Of a stretch of 64,000 bases of DNA, positions 28,699 through 37,973 are shown piece by piece; the first letter of the stretch is position 1; the number at the start of each line of letters is the position of its first letter. A program made the position numbers and the translations under genes. Source of the stretch: Pseudomonas synxantha BG33R (GTDB taxonomy: Bacteria > Pseudomonadota > Gammaproteobacteria > Pseudomonadales > Pseudomonadaceae); the NCBI RefSeq assembly GCF_000263715.2, contig NZ_CM001514.1:3599674-3663673 (forward strand), in the 5' to 3' direction. The notes beneath the pieces are model-generated. The model did not search any database, was not told the origin of the DNA, and saw only the letters and a list, made by a program, of their open reading frames with translations.

Positions 28699-30057
28699 TT
28701 AGACGCTCAACAGCAGGAATTCACGTTCCCAGGAACTGATCACCCGCTTGAAATTCTCATGCTCGGCGCGCTTGACCGCGACGTAGCCGCGCACGAATTT
28801 TTCGCCCAGGTACTGCTTGACCGTGTCGCAGTCTTCCATGCGTGCCAGGGCATCCTCGAGGGTGAACGGCAGGCGCAGGTTGCGGCGCTCATAGGCACGG
28901 CCTTCGACCGGCGCACTGGGCTCGATCTGCTCGATCATGCCCAGGTAGCCACACAACAAGCTGGCGGCGATCGCCAGGTAGGGATTGGCATCGGCACCCG
29001 GCAAGCGGTTTTCCACGCGCATCGCCTCGGGGCTGGAAGTCGGCACGCGCAGGCCGACGGTGCGGTTTTCTTCACCCCATTCGACGTTGACCGGCGCCGA
29101 GGTGTCCGGCAAAAAGCGCCTGAACGAGTTCACGTTGGGTGCAAACATCGGCAACAGCTTGGGGATGTACTTCTGCAGGCCGCCGATGTGATGCAGGAAT
29201 AACGGGCTCATGTTGCCGTCGGCATCGACGAACACCGGTTTGCCGGTGGCAATCTCCACCACGCTCTGGTGCAGGTGCATGGCGCTGCCGGGTTCGTCGG
29301 CCACCGGCTTGGCCATGAACGTGGCGGCCACGTTGTGCTTGAGCGCGGCCTCGCGCAGGGTGCGCTTGAACACAGTGATCTGATCGGCCAGGTCCAGGGC
29401 GTCGCCGTGACGGAAGTTGATCTCCATCTGCGCCGGGCCGTCTTCGTGGATCAGTGTGTCGAGGTCCAGGCCCTGGGCTTCGCACCAGTCGTAGACGTCT
29501 TCGAACAGCGGGTCGAATTCGTTGGCGGCATCGATGGAAAACGACTGGCGCCCGGTTTCGGCACGCCCCGAACGACCGATGGGGGTTTTCAACGGCAGGT
29601 CCGGGTCTTCGCAGCGCTGGGTCAGGTAGAACTCCATTTCCGGCGCGACAATCGGCTGCCAGCCCTGGTCGGTGTACAGCTGCAGGACTTTTTTCAGCAC
29701 ATTGCGCGGCGACAGTTCAATCGGGTTGCCCTGTTTGTCGAAGGTGTCGTGGATCACGATGGCGGTGGGCTCGATGGCCCAGGGCACCACGTAGGTGGCG
29801 TTGGCCACCGGGCGGCAGATCATGTCGATATCGGCCGGGTCCAGCAGGTCGTAGTAGATGTCGTCGTCGACAAAGTCCCCGGTTACCGTTTGCAGCAGCA
29901 CACTTTCCGGCAGGCGCATGCCTCGCTCATGCAGGAACTTGTTGGTGGGTGCAATCTTGCCGCGTGCGATGCCAGTCAAGTCACTGATCACGCATTCGAC
30001 TTCGGTAATCTTGTGTTCTTTCAGCCAGGTGGAGAGCTGATCGAAGGGGGCGTTCAT
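28699..30057 (-). CDS. glutamine synthetase family protein, gamma-glutamylpolyamine synthetase-like
   Basis: A 452-residue glutamine-synthetase-fold ligase. The N-terminal beta-grasp (ITEVECVISDLTGIARGK) leads to metal and ATP motifs VAPEMEFYL, HEDGPAQMEINF, MHLHQS and VNSFRRFLP. Proteins of this type, such as PuuA and SpuI, attach glutamate to putrescine or other polyamines. GAGGTCC lies before ATG at 30057; the frame extends to 30108 without support. It leads the polyamine operon and diverges from an EutR-like AraC regulator. Confidence 0.92.
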   Translation of the reverse strand: MNAPFDQLSTWLKEHKITEVECVISDLTGIARGKIAPTNKFLHERGMRLPESVLLQTVTGDFVDDDIYYDLLDPADIDMICRPVANATYVVPWAIEPTAIVIHDTFDKQGNPIELSPRNVLKKVLQLYTDQGWQPIVAPEMEFYLTQRCEDPDLPLKTPIGRSGRAETGRQSFSIDAANEFDPLFEDVYDWCEAQGLDLDTLIHEDGPAQMEINFRHGDALDLADQITVFKRTLREAALKHNVAATFMAKPVADEPGSAMHLHQSVVEIATGKPVFVDADGNMSPLFLHHIGGLQKYIPKLLPMFAPNVNSFRRFLPDTSAPVNVEWGEENRTVGLRVPTSSPEAMRVENRLPGADANPYLAIAASLLCGYLGMIEQIEPSAPVEGRAYERRNLRLPFTLEDALARMEDCDTVKQYLGEKFVRGYVAVKRAEHENFKRVISSWEREFLLLSV

Positions 30058-30195
30058 AAGGACCTCGTCTTGGGTGGGATGCGGCGCCGGCTTGTACAGT
30101 CGACACATTGAGGTCTATCTTGGGCCGGCCTTGAAACGGCATCTATCCACTTTGCACGCAGTACAACGCACCAATAGAGTGCGCACGGATCCCCC

Positions 30196-31092
30196 ATGAC
30201 ACAGGCAACCGCTTTGCGCGTACAGGCCTTCGCTACCGGCGATGTGACCGCCCAATGCAGTGCGACACCCGGTTGGGTGCAGCATTACCAGCAAATGTCC
30301 CCCGGGCACTTTGCCGGGCGCGTGCGCTACCTCGACCTGCAAGGCGTGCAGGTGTACGAAGAATGTATGAACACCCGCGTGGAACAGCACTTCAACGCGC
30401 CGCCAGGTGCCCTGGCGTTCTGCTTCGATGGCAGCGACAACGCGCTGTACCTGCTTAACGGCGAAAGCCGCAATACCTGGATCACCCCGCAGAACTACCG
30501 CGAAGTAGCGGTGGTGTTCGGCCCGCAGTTCGTGCAGCGCCATGGGCTGGACATGGCCAGACTGGAAGGGTTGTTCATGGCGCCACTGGCCTGTCAGCAA
30601 AACGCGCTGTTCACTCGCTGGCTCAGCGGAACCCTTACGCGCCTGTCGGCACTGACCGACCCCATCAGCCGTGATGCCCTGACCCAGCAGTTGCTCGACG
30701 ATTGCCTGTTTATCCTCGACAACGCCTGCGTGTGCCTGGACGGCAGCTCCTTGCAAAAACGCAATGAAGAACGCCGGTTGATGGCACGTATCGGTGAATG
30801 GGCGGCGGATGCACCGGATGAAACTGCCAACCTGTTGGAACTGGCGCAGATTGCGGGTGTGCCGTTGCGCCAATTGCAGCAAGGGTTCAAGACTTACACC
30901 GGGATGAGCCCGGCGCAGTGGTTGCGGTTGCGTCGGTTGAACGGGGCGCGGCGGGAGCTATTGAGTGGCGCGGATACCACCGTGGCCGAGGTGGCGATGA
31001 ATTGGTCGTTCTGGCATCTGGGGCGGTTTTCCAATAGCTATCGACAGCTGTTCAAAGAGCTTCCCAGCGAAACTCTGAGGCGCTTTGGTTGA
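30196..31092 (+). CDS. AraC family transcriptional regulator (EutR-like)
   Basis: A 298-residue regulator. The C-terminal AraC DNA-binding domain has two helix-turn-helix units: LLELAQIAGVPLRQLQQGF followed by GMSPAQWLRLRRLNGAR, and TTVAEVAMNWSFWHLGRFSNSYRQLF. The N-terminal sensor region resembles EutR in layout. It is divergent from the polyamine operon, 138 bases away, and is the natural candidate to control it, though the effector cannot be read from sequence. Confidence 0.9.
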   Translation: MTQATALRVQAFATGDVTAQCSATPGWVQHYQQMSPGHFAGRVRYLDLQGVQVYEECMNTRVEQHFNAPPGALAFCFDGSDNALYLLNGESRNTWITPQNYREVAVVFGPQFVQRHGLDMARLEGLFMAPLACQQNALFTRWLSGTLTRLSALTDPISRDALTQQLLDDCLFILDNACVCLDGSSLQKRNEERRLMARIGEWAADAPDETANLLELAQIAGVPLRQLQQGFKTYTGMSPAQWLRLRRLNGARRELLSGADTTVAEVAMNWSFWHLGRFSNSYRQLFKELPSETLRRFG

Positions 31093-31103
31093 AACGCTAT
31101 CCC

Positions 31104-31543
31104 CTGTGGGAGCTGGCTTGCCTGCGATAGCAACCTGTCAGTCGCTGATTGACTGCCTGAACCCCCGCTATTGCAGCTTAGGTATCTACACAACTTTGGG
31201 GCGACGCTGGACCTTTGGCGAGGGAGCTTGCTCCCGTGACGGCCTGCCAGCCGACACAGTTATACCGAGTACATATCCATTCCTGCGGTAACGGCCACTT
31301 AGGGTTCCGCCCTGACGGCGGCTCACTTTGCAAAAGCGGCAAAGTAAGCAAAACGCTCTTGCCCCACCACTCGGCACCTCGCCTAGGCTCGGTGTGCCCG
31401 TAATCCGACAGGGATTTGGGGGGCGCCTGAGATCAAAAGCAGATCAAGATCAAGAGCGGCTCGCTTCGCATCGTGGTTTCGATCGGCAGCTACAAAGTGG
31501 TGTAGATACCTATGGCTATCGCAGGCAAGCCAGCTCTCACATT
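31104..31543. repeat. long composite intergenic repeat, copy B (internally deleted)
   Basis: This accounts for most of the 550-base gap before the TonB receptor. Outer REP arms are TGTGGGAGCTGGCTTGCCTG near 31105 and the inverted copy ending at 31543; another REP-like unit lies at 31219-31240. The core at 31266-31479 is 214 bases against 317 in copy A, because the outer 18-base stem and its two inner hairpins are missing. Two small stems remain paired but with different bases: CCGCC/GGCGG (31307-31321) and ACTTTGC/GCAAAGT (31325-31345). Confidence 0.85.
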
Positions 31544-31642
31544 TGATACGTGGTGTGGCAGAGCCCCTGCTGCATAACTTGTAAAATCCCGCCGTTATGC
31601 CTAGCTTATGCGCCCCCCCGCCCTGCGTTTAAGGCCCTGCCC

Positions 31643-33805
31643 ATGGTTCTGCGTTTTCGACCCGTCGTCACTTCACGTTTTGCCCTTGGCCTGCTGCTCA
31701 GTGGCGGCATCGGCAGCAGCCTGGCCGCCGAGATCCAATTGCCGGCGGTGAAGGTCCAGGGCCTGGATGAGTCCGGTTACCGCAATGAAACCGCTTCGGT
31801 GGGCGGTTTTGACGAAGCACCATTGCTCGACACTCCGGCCTCGATCACGGTGATCAACGCAGCCTTGATCAAGGACCAGCAGGCACGCTTGCTCAGTGAA
31901 GTACTGCGCAACGATGCCTCGGTGGGCGACAGTTACGCGCCCATCGGCTATTACGAAAACTTCGTGGTGCGCGGCTTCTCGCTGAATGCGGCCAGCAGCT
32001 ACAAGATCAATGGGCGCACCATCACCGGCGAGCAGAACGTCGCTCTGGAAAACAAGCAGCAGGTGGAAGTGCTCAAGGGCCTGGCCGGTTTGCAGAGCGG
32101 CATTTCCGAGCCCAGTGGCGTGATCAACTACGTGACCAAGCGGCCGGAAGATGTGCGTTCGGTAACAGTGTCTACCGATGATCGCGGCAGCGGTTATATC
32201 GCCACCGATGTCGGCGGCTGGTTTGGCAGCGAGCAGCAGTTCGGCCTGCGTGCCAACGTCGCCCATGAAGACCTCAATTCCTATGTGGAACACGCCAATG
32301 GCCAGCGTGATTTCGTATCCCTGGCCTTTGACTGGAACATCAGCCCCGACGCCGTGCTGCAACTGGATGCCGAGTACCAGAACAAGCAACAACGTTCGGT
32401 ACCGGGGTATCAACTGTTGGGCGGTACGCAGGTGCCCCATGACGCCTCGCCGAAAAAGCTGCTGGGGCACCAGACCGGCGGCAAGCAGGTGGGGATTGAT
32501 TCGCTGAACCTCAACGGCAAGTTCGAGTACCGTTTCAGCGACCAGTGGAAAGGTAATATCAGTGCGGCGCACAGCAAGGTGGTGATTGACGATTACAGCT
32601 CGTTTGCGTGGGGCTGCTACGGGTCGGCCAGTTGCAGTTCAACAAGCGTACCGAACTACTTCAGCCCCGAAGGCAATTACGACGTCTACGATTACCGCAG
32701 CCCTGACGACACTCGCCGCGACGATGAAATCCAGGCGGCCATGACCGGCCTGTTCGACACCGGCAGCATAGGCCACGAACTGACGTTTGGCACCAGCGCC
32801 TTTCGCCGGGTGATCGACAAACGCAAGTCGGTCAACGAATTTATCGGCACCGCCAATATCGACGAACGAGTTCCGAGTTTTCCCCCTACCGACAAACCGC
32901 TGAACGACAGCCACCGCAACCTCGACAGCCGCCAATACGGCCTGTTCGTCACTGACCGCATTCGATTCAACGAGCAATGGCAAACCATCCTCGGTGGCCG
33001 TGAAGTACGCCTGGATGAAAAAGCCTTTGACGGCGTCACCGGCAACCAGACACGCCACACCCAACAATACGTGTTCCTGCCCCAGGCCTCGCTGATCTAC
33101 AAACCAGTGGACAACGTTTCGCTGTACACCAGCTACAGCAAGGGCCTGTCACTGGGCGGCACGGCGCCGTGGTTCGCAAAAAACCAGGATGAAACACTCG
33201 CCCCCACCGTCTCGCGCCAGATCGAAGCCGGGGTTAAATACGACTGGCGCCGCATCAGTTTTGCCGCCGCCGTGTTCCAGACGCGCCAGGCTTACCAATA
33301 CGCCAAGCCCGAAGGTGACGGTTTCACCTACCTGCAGCAAGGCGAGCAGAAGAACACCGGCCTGGAACTGTCCGCCAACGGCTGGGCCACCGACCGCCTG
33401 CAAATCGCAACCAGCGTGGCAGCGATTCGAGCGCGGGTCAGCGGCAGCGGCACGCCGGACTATGAAGGCCACCAGGCGATCAACGTACCCAAGCTGCGCG
33501 CCAGCCTGTACGCCGACTATGCCTTGCCGTGGGTCAATGGCCTGGCGGTACTGGGCGGCGTGCAATACAGCGCCAAGAAATACGCCAATCGCACCGGTAA
33601 TGTACAGGTAGGCGATTACGCGGTGGTCAATGTCGGCAGCCGTTACACCACCAAGGTCGATGGGTACGAGACGGTGTTTCGCCTGAGCGTCGACAACCTG
33701 TTCGACAAGCGCTACTGGCGCGACGCAGGCGAGTACATGGGCGATGACTACCTGTTCCAGGGCGCACCGCTGACGGCGCGCTTGAGTGCATCGGTCAACT
33801 TCTGA
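31643..33805 (+). CDS. TonB-dependent siderophore receptor
   Basis: A 720-residue outer-membrane receptor for a ferric siderophore. A signal peptide (FALGLLLSGGIGSSLAA) precedes the plug domain (TPASITVINAALIKDQQ, VVRGFSLN, EVLKGLAGLQSGISEPSGVINYVTKRP). The barrel follows and ends RLSASVNF with the required terminal Phe. There is no N-terminal signalling extension, so it does not directly work with an ECF sigma factor. ATG at 31643 is chosen for the signal peptide. The gene converges on an exporter gene with 11 bases of overlap; the ligand cannot be named. Confidence 0.93.
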   Translation: MVLRFRPVVTSRFALGLLLSGGIGSSLAAEIQLPAVKVQGLDESGYRNETASVGGFDEAPLLDTPASITVINAALIKDQQARLLSEVLRNDASVGDSYAPIGYYENFVVRGFSLNAASSYKINGRTITGEQNVALENKQQVEVLKGLAGLQSGISEPSGVINYVTKRPEDVRSVTVSTDDRGSGYIATDVGGWFGSEQQFGLRANVAHEDLNSYVEHANGQRDFVSLAFDWNISPDAVLQLDAEYQNKQQRSVPGYQLLGGTQVPHDASPKKLLGHQTGGKQVGIDSLNLNGKFEYRFSDQWKGNISAAHSKVVIDDYSSFAWGCYGSASCSSTSVPNYFSPEGNYDVYDYRSPDDTRRDDEIQAAMTGLFDTGSIGHELTFGTSAFRRVIDKRKSVNEFIGTANIDERVPSFPPTDKPLNDSHRNLDSRQYGLFVTDRIRFNEQWQTILGGREVRLDEKAFDGVTGNQTRHTQQYVFLPQASLIYKPVDNVSLYTSYSKGLSLGGTAPWFAKNQDETLAPTVSRQIEAGVKYDWRRISFAAAVFQTRQAYQYAKPEGDGFTYLQQGEQKNTGLELSANGWATDRLQIATSVAAIRARVSGSGTPDYEGHQAINVPKLRASLYADYALPWVNGLAVLGGVQYSAKKYANRTGNVQVGDYAVVNVGSRYTTKVDGYETVFRLSVDNLFDKRYWRDAGEYMGDDYLFQGAPLTARLSASVNF

Positions 33806-34937
33806 AGACCCGCGGCGTTGCCAGCCACAACGCCGCCAAACTGCATACCAACAGGCTCCAGCCAAGGTCCTGGGTCCATGCCACCAGGGTCAGCCCGCCA
33901 CCAATCACCAGGTAATACAGCAAGCCAAACAAGGCGGCGGCAGTGCCGAGGCGATCGCGGTAGTCGACTAACGCGCCGCCGAGCACGTTGGGTATCGCCA
34001 TGCCGAATGCCAGCACCACCAGCAACATCGGCCATACCAATAACCAGCTGTGTTGCAGGGCCAGTACCAGCAGGCTCCCCACCACCGCCACTGCAGCAGC
34101 GACAAACACCAACTGATCGCTGTCCATACCACGCTTGAGCAAGGCTTTGTTCAACCACGCTCCCAGGCCGGACCCCAACGCCAGCAACACGCCGCTGTAG
34201 CCGAACTCGGCAGTGGAGCGCCCCAGTTGCGCGAAGATAAACGGGCCCACGCTGTAATAGCTGAACAGCGCAATATTGAAGGCTGCCACCAATCCGACCG
34301 AGCGCCAGATTCCGGCATCCTTGAGCATCAATCCGAGTGTCTGGCCAAGGGCGGCCGTGGGCAACGATGCCGGGCGTGTTTCCGGCAGGGCCCACAGGCA
34401 CCAGGCCCACAACCCCAGCGCGAGCAGCAGCAACGTGCCAAGCACGCCGCGATAGCCAAAGCACTCCACCAGGCTTGCACCGCTGAATAACCCGATGGCG
34501 GGGCTGGCCGCCAGCGCAATGCCCATCAGCGAAAACACCTGGGCCAGTCCAGCACCGTGGAACCGGTCACGCAACACAGTCTGGGTGACCACCGACCCCA
34601 CCGCCGCACCGAAAGCAGCACACGCCTGGGCCAGCAACAAACCGCTGAATGTGGTCACATTCAAGGCCAGCGCCGAGGCGCCTGCATAAACCCCAAGCCC
34701 GATCAGCATCACGGGCCGTCGCCCCCAACGATCGCTCAAGCGCCCCCATACCACTACACCAAAAGCGAAGGCCAGGAAGTACACCGACAGTGTCTGCCCC
34801 GCCCGCTCAGGCTCGACCGCGAACACCCGGCCGATATCGCCCAGGGCCGGGCTGTACAGGGTCTGGGCCAATTGCGGGAACATCAGCAAGGCCATCGTCA
34901 GCATCAGCAAATTTCCAGACTTCATCACCAGGTCCAT
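33795..34937 (-). CDS. MFS transporter, Bcr/CflA-like
   Basis: A major facilitator exporter of about 380 residues with 12 hydrophobic segments. The family marks are LYSPALGDIGRVF in the first periplasmic loop, WGRLSDRWGRRPVMLIG between helices 2 and 3, and SVVTQTVLRDRF near helix 4-5. The likely start is MDLVMKSGN at 34937 or the ATG at 34925; no strong ribosome site separates them. It diverges from an AraC-type gene, the NimT/NimR-like arrangement, so that regulator may control it. Substrate unknown. Confidence 0.87.
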   Translation of the reverse strand: MDLVMKSGNLLMLTMALLMFPQLAQTLYSPALGDIGRVFAVEPERAGQTLSVYFLAFAFGVVVWGRLSDRWGRRPVMLIGLGVYAGASALALNVTTFSGLLLAQACAAFGAAVGSVVTQTVLRDRFHGAGLAQVFSLMGIALAASPAIGLFSGASLVECFGYRGVLGTLLLLALGLWAWCLWALPETRPASLPTAALGQTLGLMLKDAGIWRSVGLVAAFNIALFSYYSVGPFIFAQLGRSTAEFGYSGVLLALGSGLGAWLNKALLKRGMDSDQLVFVAAAVAVVGSLLVLALQHSWLLVWPMLLVVLAFGMAIPNVLGGALVDYRDRLGTAAALFGLLYYLVIGGGLTLVAWTQDLGWSLLVCSLAALWLATPRVFRS

Positions 34938-35023
34938 CCATAAAAACAATGGACGAATTCTAGGGCGCGCCAACTGGGGTATTATCCAGACTTCGACATT
35001 TTATCCATGAAATCGGACAACCC

Positions 35024-35794
35024 ATGGCTTGGCTCGAAGCGACTGCGTCTTTCAATCCCGACGCGTTTGCCGCTCCCGTGATCGGCATCGCTGCGGTGCT
35101 GGGCAATCACGACTCCGGCATGCATCGCCACCAGCGCGGGCAGTTGCTGTTCACCCAGCAAGGTTGCACGCGCATCACGCTGGACACCCAGCTGTGTCTG
35201 CTGCCGCCCACCCGCGCTGCCTGGATACCTTGCGGCCTGCCTCATCGCGCGGTGATGCAGCACGCAGTCGATTACCGGTCTGTATACGTGAGCGCGGCCC
35301 TGGCCGGGCAGTTACCCGCGCAGGTGCGCGTGATCCAAGTGAGTACCTTGCTGCGGGCCGTACTGGAACCGATGGCTATGGCACCCTTCGAGACCGATTG
35401 GCACACCGGCCGCTATGCCCACTTGCTTGGCCTGTGCCTGGACGAAATCCGCCATGCGGTCGAGCAGCCCCTGCTCCTGCCGTTGCCGCAAGACAAGCGC
35501 CTGGCACCCTTGCTGGCCCAACTCGACCGCTTGCCACCGACATTGCAGGAACTGGAGCAGCACATTGGCGCCAGCACCAAGACCATTGGCCGGATTTTCC
35601 TCAAGGAAACCGGCCTGGGGTATCAGAAGTGGCGCCAACAGTGGCGACTGATGCGGGTGATCGAACTGCTCGCCACCGGGCGCAGCCTGGGCTACTGCGC
35701 CTTTGAACTGGGCTTTGCCAGCGACAGTGCGTTGATCGCCTTTTTCAAAGGCATGACCGGCAGCACCCCGCGTGGTTATTTCAAAGCCAACTGA
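35024..35794 (+). CDS. AraC family transcriptional regulator with cupin N-terminus
   Basis: A 256-residue regulator of the NimR/YdeC kind. The N-terminal cupin has HRHQRGQLLFTQQGCTRI and WIPCGLPHR. The C-terminal AraC domain has TLQELEQHIGASTKTIGRIF and SLGYCAFELGFASDSALIAFFKGMTGSTPRGY. It is divergent from the MFS exporter 86 bases away and is the best candidate for its control. The inducer is unknown. Confidence 0.9.
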   Translation: MAWLEATASFNPDAFAAPVIGIAAVLGNHDSGMHRHQRGQLLFTQQGCTRITLDTQLCLLPPTRAAWIPCGLPHRAVMQHAVDYRSVYVSAALAGQLPAQVRVIQVSTLLRAVLEPMAMAPFETDWHTGRYAHLLGLCLDEIRHAVEQPLLLPLPQDKRLAPLLAQLDRLPPTLQELEQHIGASTKTIGRIFLKETGLGYQKWRQQWRLMRVIELLATGRSLGYCAFELGFASDSALIAFFKGMTGSTPRGYFKAN

Positions 35795-35798
35795 TGCC

Positions 35799-36236
35799 TT
35801 ACTTGGGCATCTTGCGAAACCCCACCGCCAGGCGATTCCAGCTGTTGATGGTGGCGATGGCCACGCTCAGGTCGACTTGTTCCTGTGGGCTGAATTCGGC
35901 GGCCAGGGCGTTGAAGTCTTCATCCGGGGCGTGGGTGTGGCTGAGCAGGGTCAGGCTTTCGGCCCAGGCCAGGGCGGCGCGTTCACGTGGGGTGAAAAAT
36001 GGCGTTTCGCGCCAGGCCGACAGGGTGTACAGGCGCCGCTCGGTCTCGCCGCCTTTGCGCGCATCGGCGGTGTGCATGTCGAGGCAGAACGCGCAGCCGT
36101 TGATTTGCGAGACGCGCAGGCGCACCAGTTCCAGCAGTGGCAATTCGATGGAGAGTTTGCCCACCGCCGCTTCCAGGGCGAGCATGGCTTTCATCGCGTC
36201 GGGGGAGGCGGTGTAGAAATCGGTACGGGTTTGCAT
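35799..36236 (-). CDS. carboxymuconolactone decarboxylase/AhpD-like protein
   Basis: A 145-residue alpha-helical protein. The redox motif CAFCLDMH near residue 48 matches the CxxC...H active site of AhpD-like alkylhydroperoxidases, and RVSQINGCAFC is a standard block. The downstream helix ERAALAWAESLTLLS and the C-terminal NSWNRLAVGFRK are also typical. It probably reduces peroxides or works in a related detoxification. It converges on the AraC gene with only four bases between stops. Confidence 0.92.
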   Translation of the reverse strand: MQTRTDFYTASPDAMKAMLALEAAVGKLSIELPLLELVRLRVSQINGCAFCLDMHTADARKGGETERRLYTLSAWRETPFFTPRERAALAWAESLTLLSHTHAPDEDFNALAAEFSPQEQVDLSVAIATINSWNRLAVGFRKMPK

Positions 36237-36329
36237 GATGAGACTCCAGAACGTTGGGACAGGTGCGCAGAGTAATCAGCGCAGCGTTCTGGAGAAATAG
36301 CCAATCCGGGCGAAGAACAGGTGACCAAT

Positions 36330-37775
36330 CTACAGGCCACGGCTCCTCAACCACTGGATGAAGCCCTTCTTGACCGGCACCACGGGTACGTCTTCGGTCA
36401 GGGCCTGGGCGGCATGGCGACGGAAATCCAGCAGCGCTTTCATGGCTTCGCCGATATCATGCCGGGCGTCCAGGCACGGCTTGAGGTATTCATTTTCGAT
36501 GCGGTACAGCGTGCAGTAGGTCTTGGCCGAAAAATCCGCCAGTGCCGCCTGGTCGGAAAGGATGCCGGACTCACCGATCACCTCCCCCGGCCCCATGCGC
36601 CCGGCCTCGAACTTGTGCCCGTCCTTGATCAACAGCACCGAAACCACGCCAGACTCGATGATGAACAGGTGATCGCTGACCTCCCCTGCCGCCAGGATCA
36701 TCTCACCAGCGCGGTAGGTGTGCAGGGTCATGTTCTGGCTGAAGGTGTCTTTTTCTTCCTGACGCAAGGTGGAGAAGATCGACGAGCGCTCAAGCAGAGC
36801 GCGGGCGCCGGACACGGATGGCGGGGTGCTGCCTTCGGTGGAGGACAACAGCCCCACACCTGCCGCCTGCAAATGCCGATAGGCTAGGTCGTAAAGCTGG
36901 TTGCGTGTTTCACGCTTGAGGCCCATGGCCGGCACAAACCCACTGATTTCATATTCCACGCCGCCGCTGGTGGAGGCCTTGAACGCCACGCTTGGGGCGG
37001 GCTTGGCCAGCAGTGGCCGGCAACCCTGCATCGCACGCTCCAGGGCCTCGATCACGGTTTGCGGGCGCGCATGGGGGCTGACTTGCAGGCTGACCGCCAG
37101 GCCGAACATGTCTGCCGGGCGCGAAAAGTTGATGATCTTGGCTTTGGCCGCCAGGGAATTGGGGATCACCGCCAGGCTGCCCTGGGACGTTTGCAGGCGC
37201 GTGGCGCGCCAGTCGATGTCGGTGACGCGGCCTTCAGTACCGTCGATGGAGATCCAGTCATCGATCTGGTAAGGCTTGGTGGTATTGAGGACGATCCCGG
37301 AAAACACATCGCTCAAGGTGCTTTGCAGCGCCAGGCCGACGATGATCGCCACGGCGCCGGAGGTGGCCAGCACGCCCTTGACCGGCAGGTCGAGCACATA
37401 GGCCATGGCGGCGATGATCGCGATCAGGAAAATCACCGCGCCCAGCAGGTCCTGCAATAAACGTCCGGTATGGCCGACCCGCTGCATCATCACTGCGCCG
37501 AGCAACACCGTAAGGGTGCGCGCCGCGAACAGCCACCAACCGATCTGCAACGCCGTGGCGGCGAGGTGCAAGGTAGTGTCGTCGGCATAGGGCGCCGCTT
37601 GCATGGGGTTCATGCCGTCGTTGAACAACACGGCACTGAATACCGCAAAGATCACCAGCCGCGCCGCCAGTTTCCAATTGGCCAGGCTGGGGGAAATAAG
37701 GCGCCACACGGCAATGTCGATAAGGATCAACGCCAGGGCGCACAACATCGGGTGATCAGCGATAAATGAGGGCAT
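36330..37775 (-). CDS. MscS-like channel with C-terminal cyclic nucleotide-binding domain
   Basis: A 481-residue inner-membrane channel. Hydrophobic helices cover about residues 10-170. The MscS pore/beta region is at about 140-260 (GVLATSGAVAIIVGLALQSTLSDVFSG, DWISIDGTEGRVTDIDWRATRL). The last 140 residues are a cyclic nucleotide-binding fold (GEMILAAGEVSDHLFIIESGVVSVLL, GRMGPGEVIGESGIL). This is the bCNG architecture, in which the nucleotide domain replaces or modifies mechanical gating. ATG at 37775 has GGAG upstream and removes an unsupported leader. Confidence 0.9.
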   Translation of the reverse strand: MPSFIADHPMLCALALILIDIAVWRLISPSLANWKLAARLVIFAVFSAVLFNDGMNPMQAAPYADDTTLHLAATALQIGWWLFAARTLTVLLGAVMMQRVGHTGRLLQDLLGAVIFLIAIIAAMAYVLDLPVKGVLATSGAVAIIVGLALQSTLSDVFSGIVLNTTKPYQIDDWISIDGTEGRVTDIDWRATRLQTSQGSLAVIPNSLAAKAKIINFSRPADMFGLAVSLQVSPHARPQTVIEALERAMQGCRPLLAKPAPSVAFKASTSGGVEYEISGFVPAMGLKRETRNQLYDLAYRHLQAAGVGLLSSTEGSTPPSVSGARALLERSSIFSTLRQEEKDTFSQNMTLHTYRAGEMILAAGEVSDHLFIIESGVVSVLLIKDGHKFEAGRMGPGEVIGESGILSDQAALADFSAKTYCTLYRIENEYLKPCLDARHDIGEAMKALLDFRRHAAQALTEDVPVVPVKKGFIQWLRSRGL

Positions 37776-37844
37776 CCAGGCGACTCCAGGGCGAATGCCG
37801 AGAAGATCGCATGAAATGAAGAAGACGGGTATAGCACGAAGCAA

Positions 37845-37950
37845 AATGTGGGAGGGGCGGTGCGACGATTCGACTTGCTCCCGATAGCGGTGGGTCAGTC
37901 AAAAAAATCAAACTGACAGACCGCTATCGGGAGCAAGCCCCCTCCCACAG
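37845..37950. repeat. inverted REP pair with an asymmetric arm
   Basis: The right arm GCTATCGGGAGCAAGCCCCC (ending 37950) is the common form. The left arm starts TGTGGGAGGGG, then carries about 16 extra bases (CGGTGCGACGATTCGA) before rejoining CTTGCTCCCGATAGC. The pair fills the gap between the channel gene and the pirin gene. Confidence 0.85.
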
Positions 37951-37973
37951 GGTTATTTAAACCTACCCAGGAT

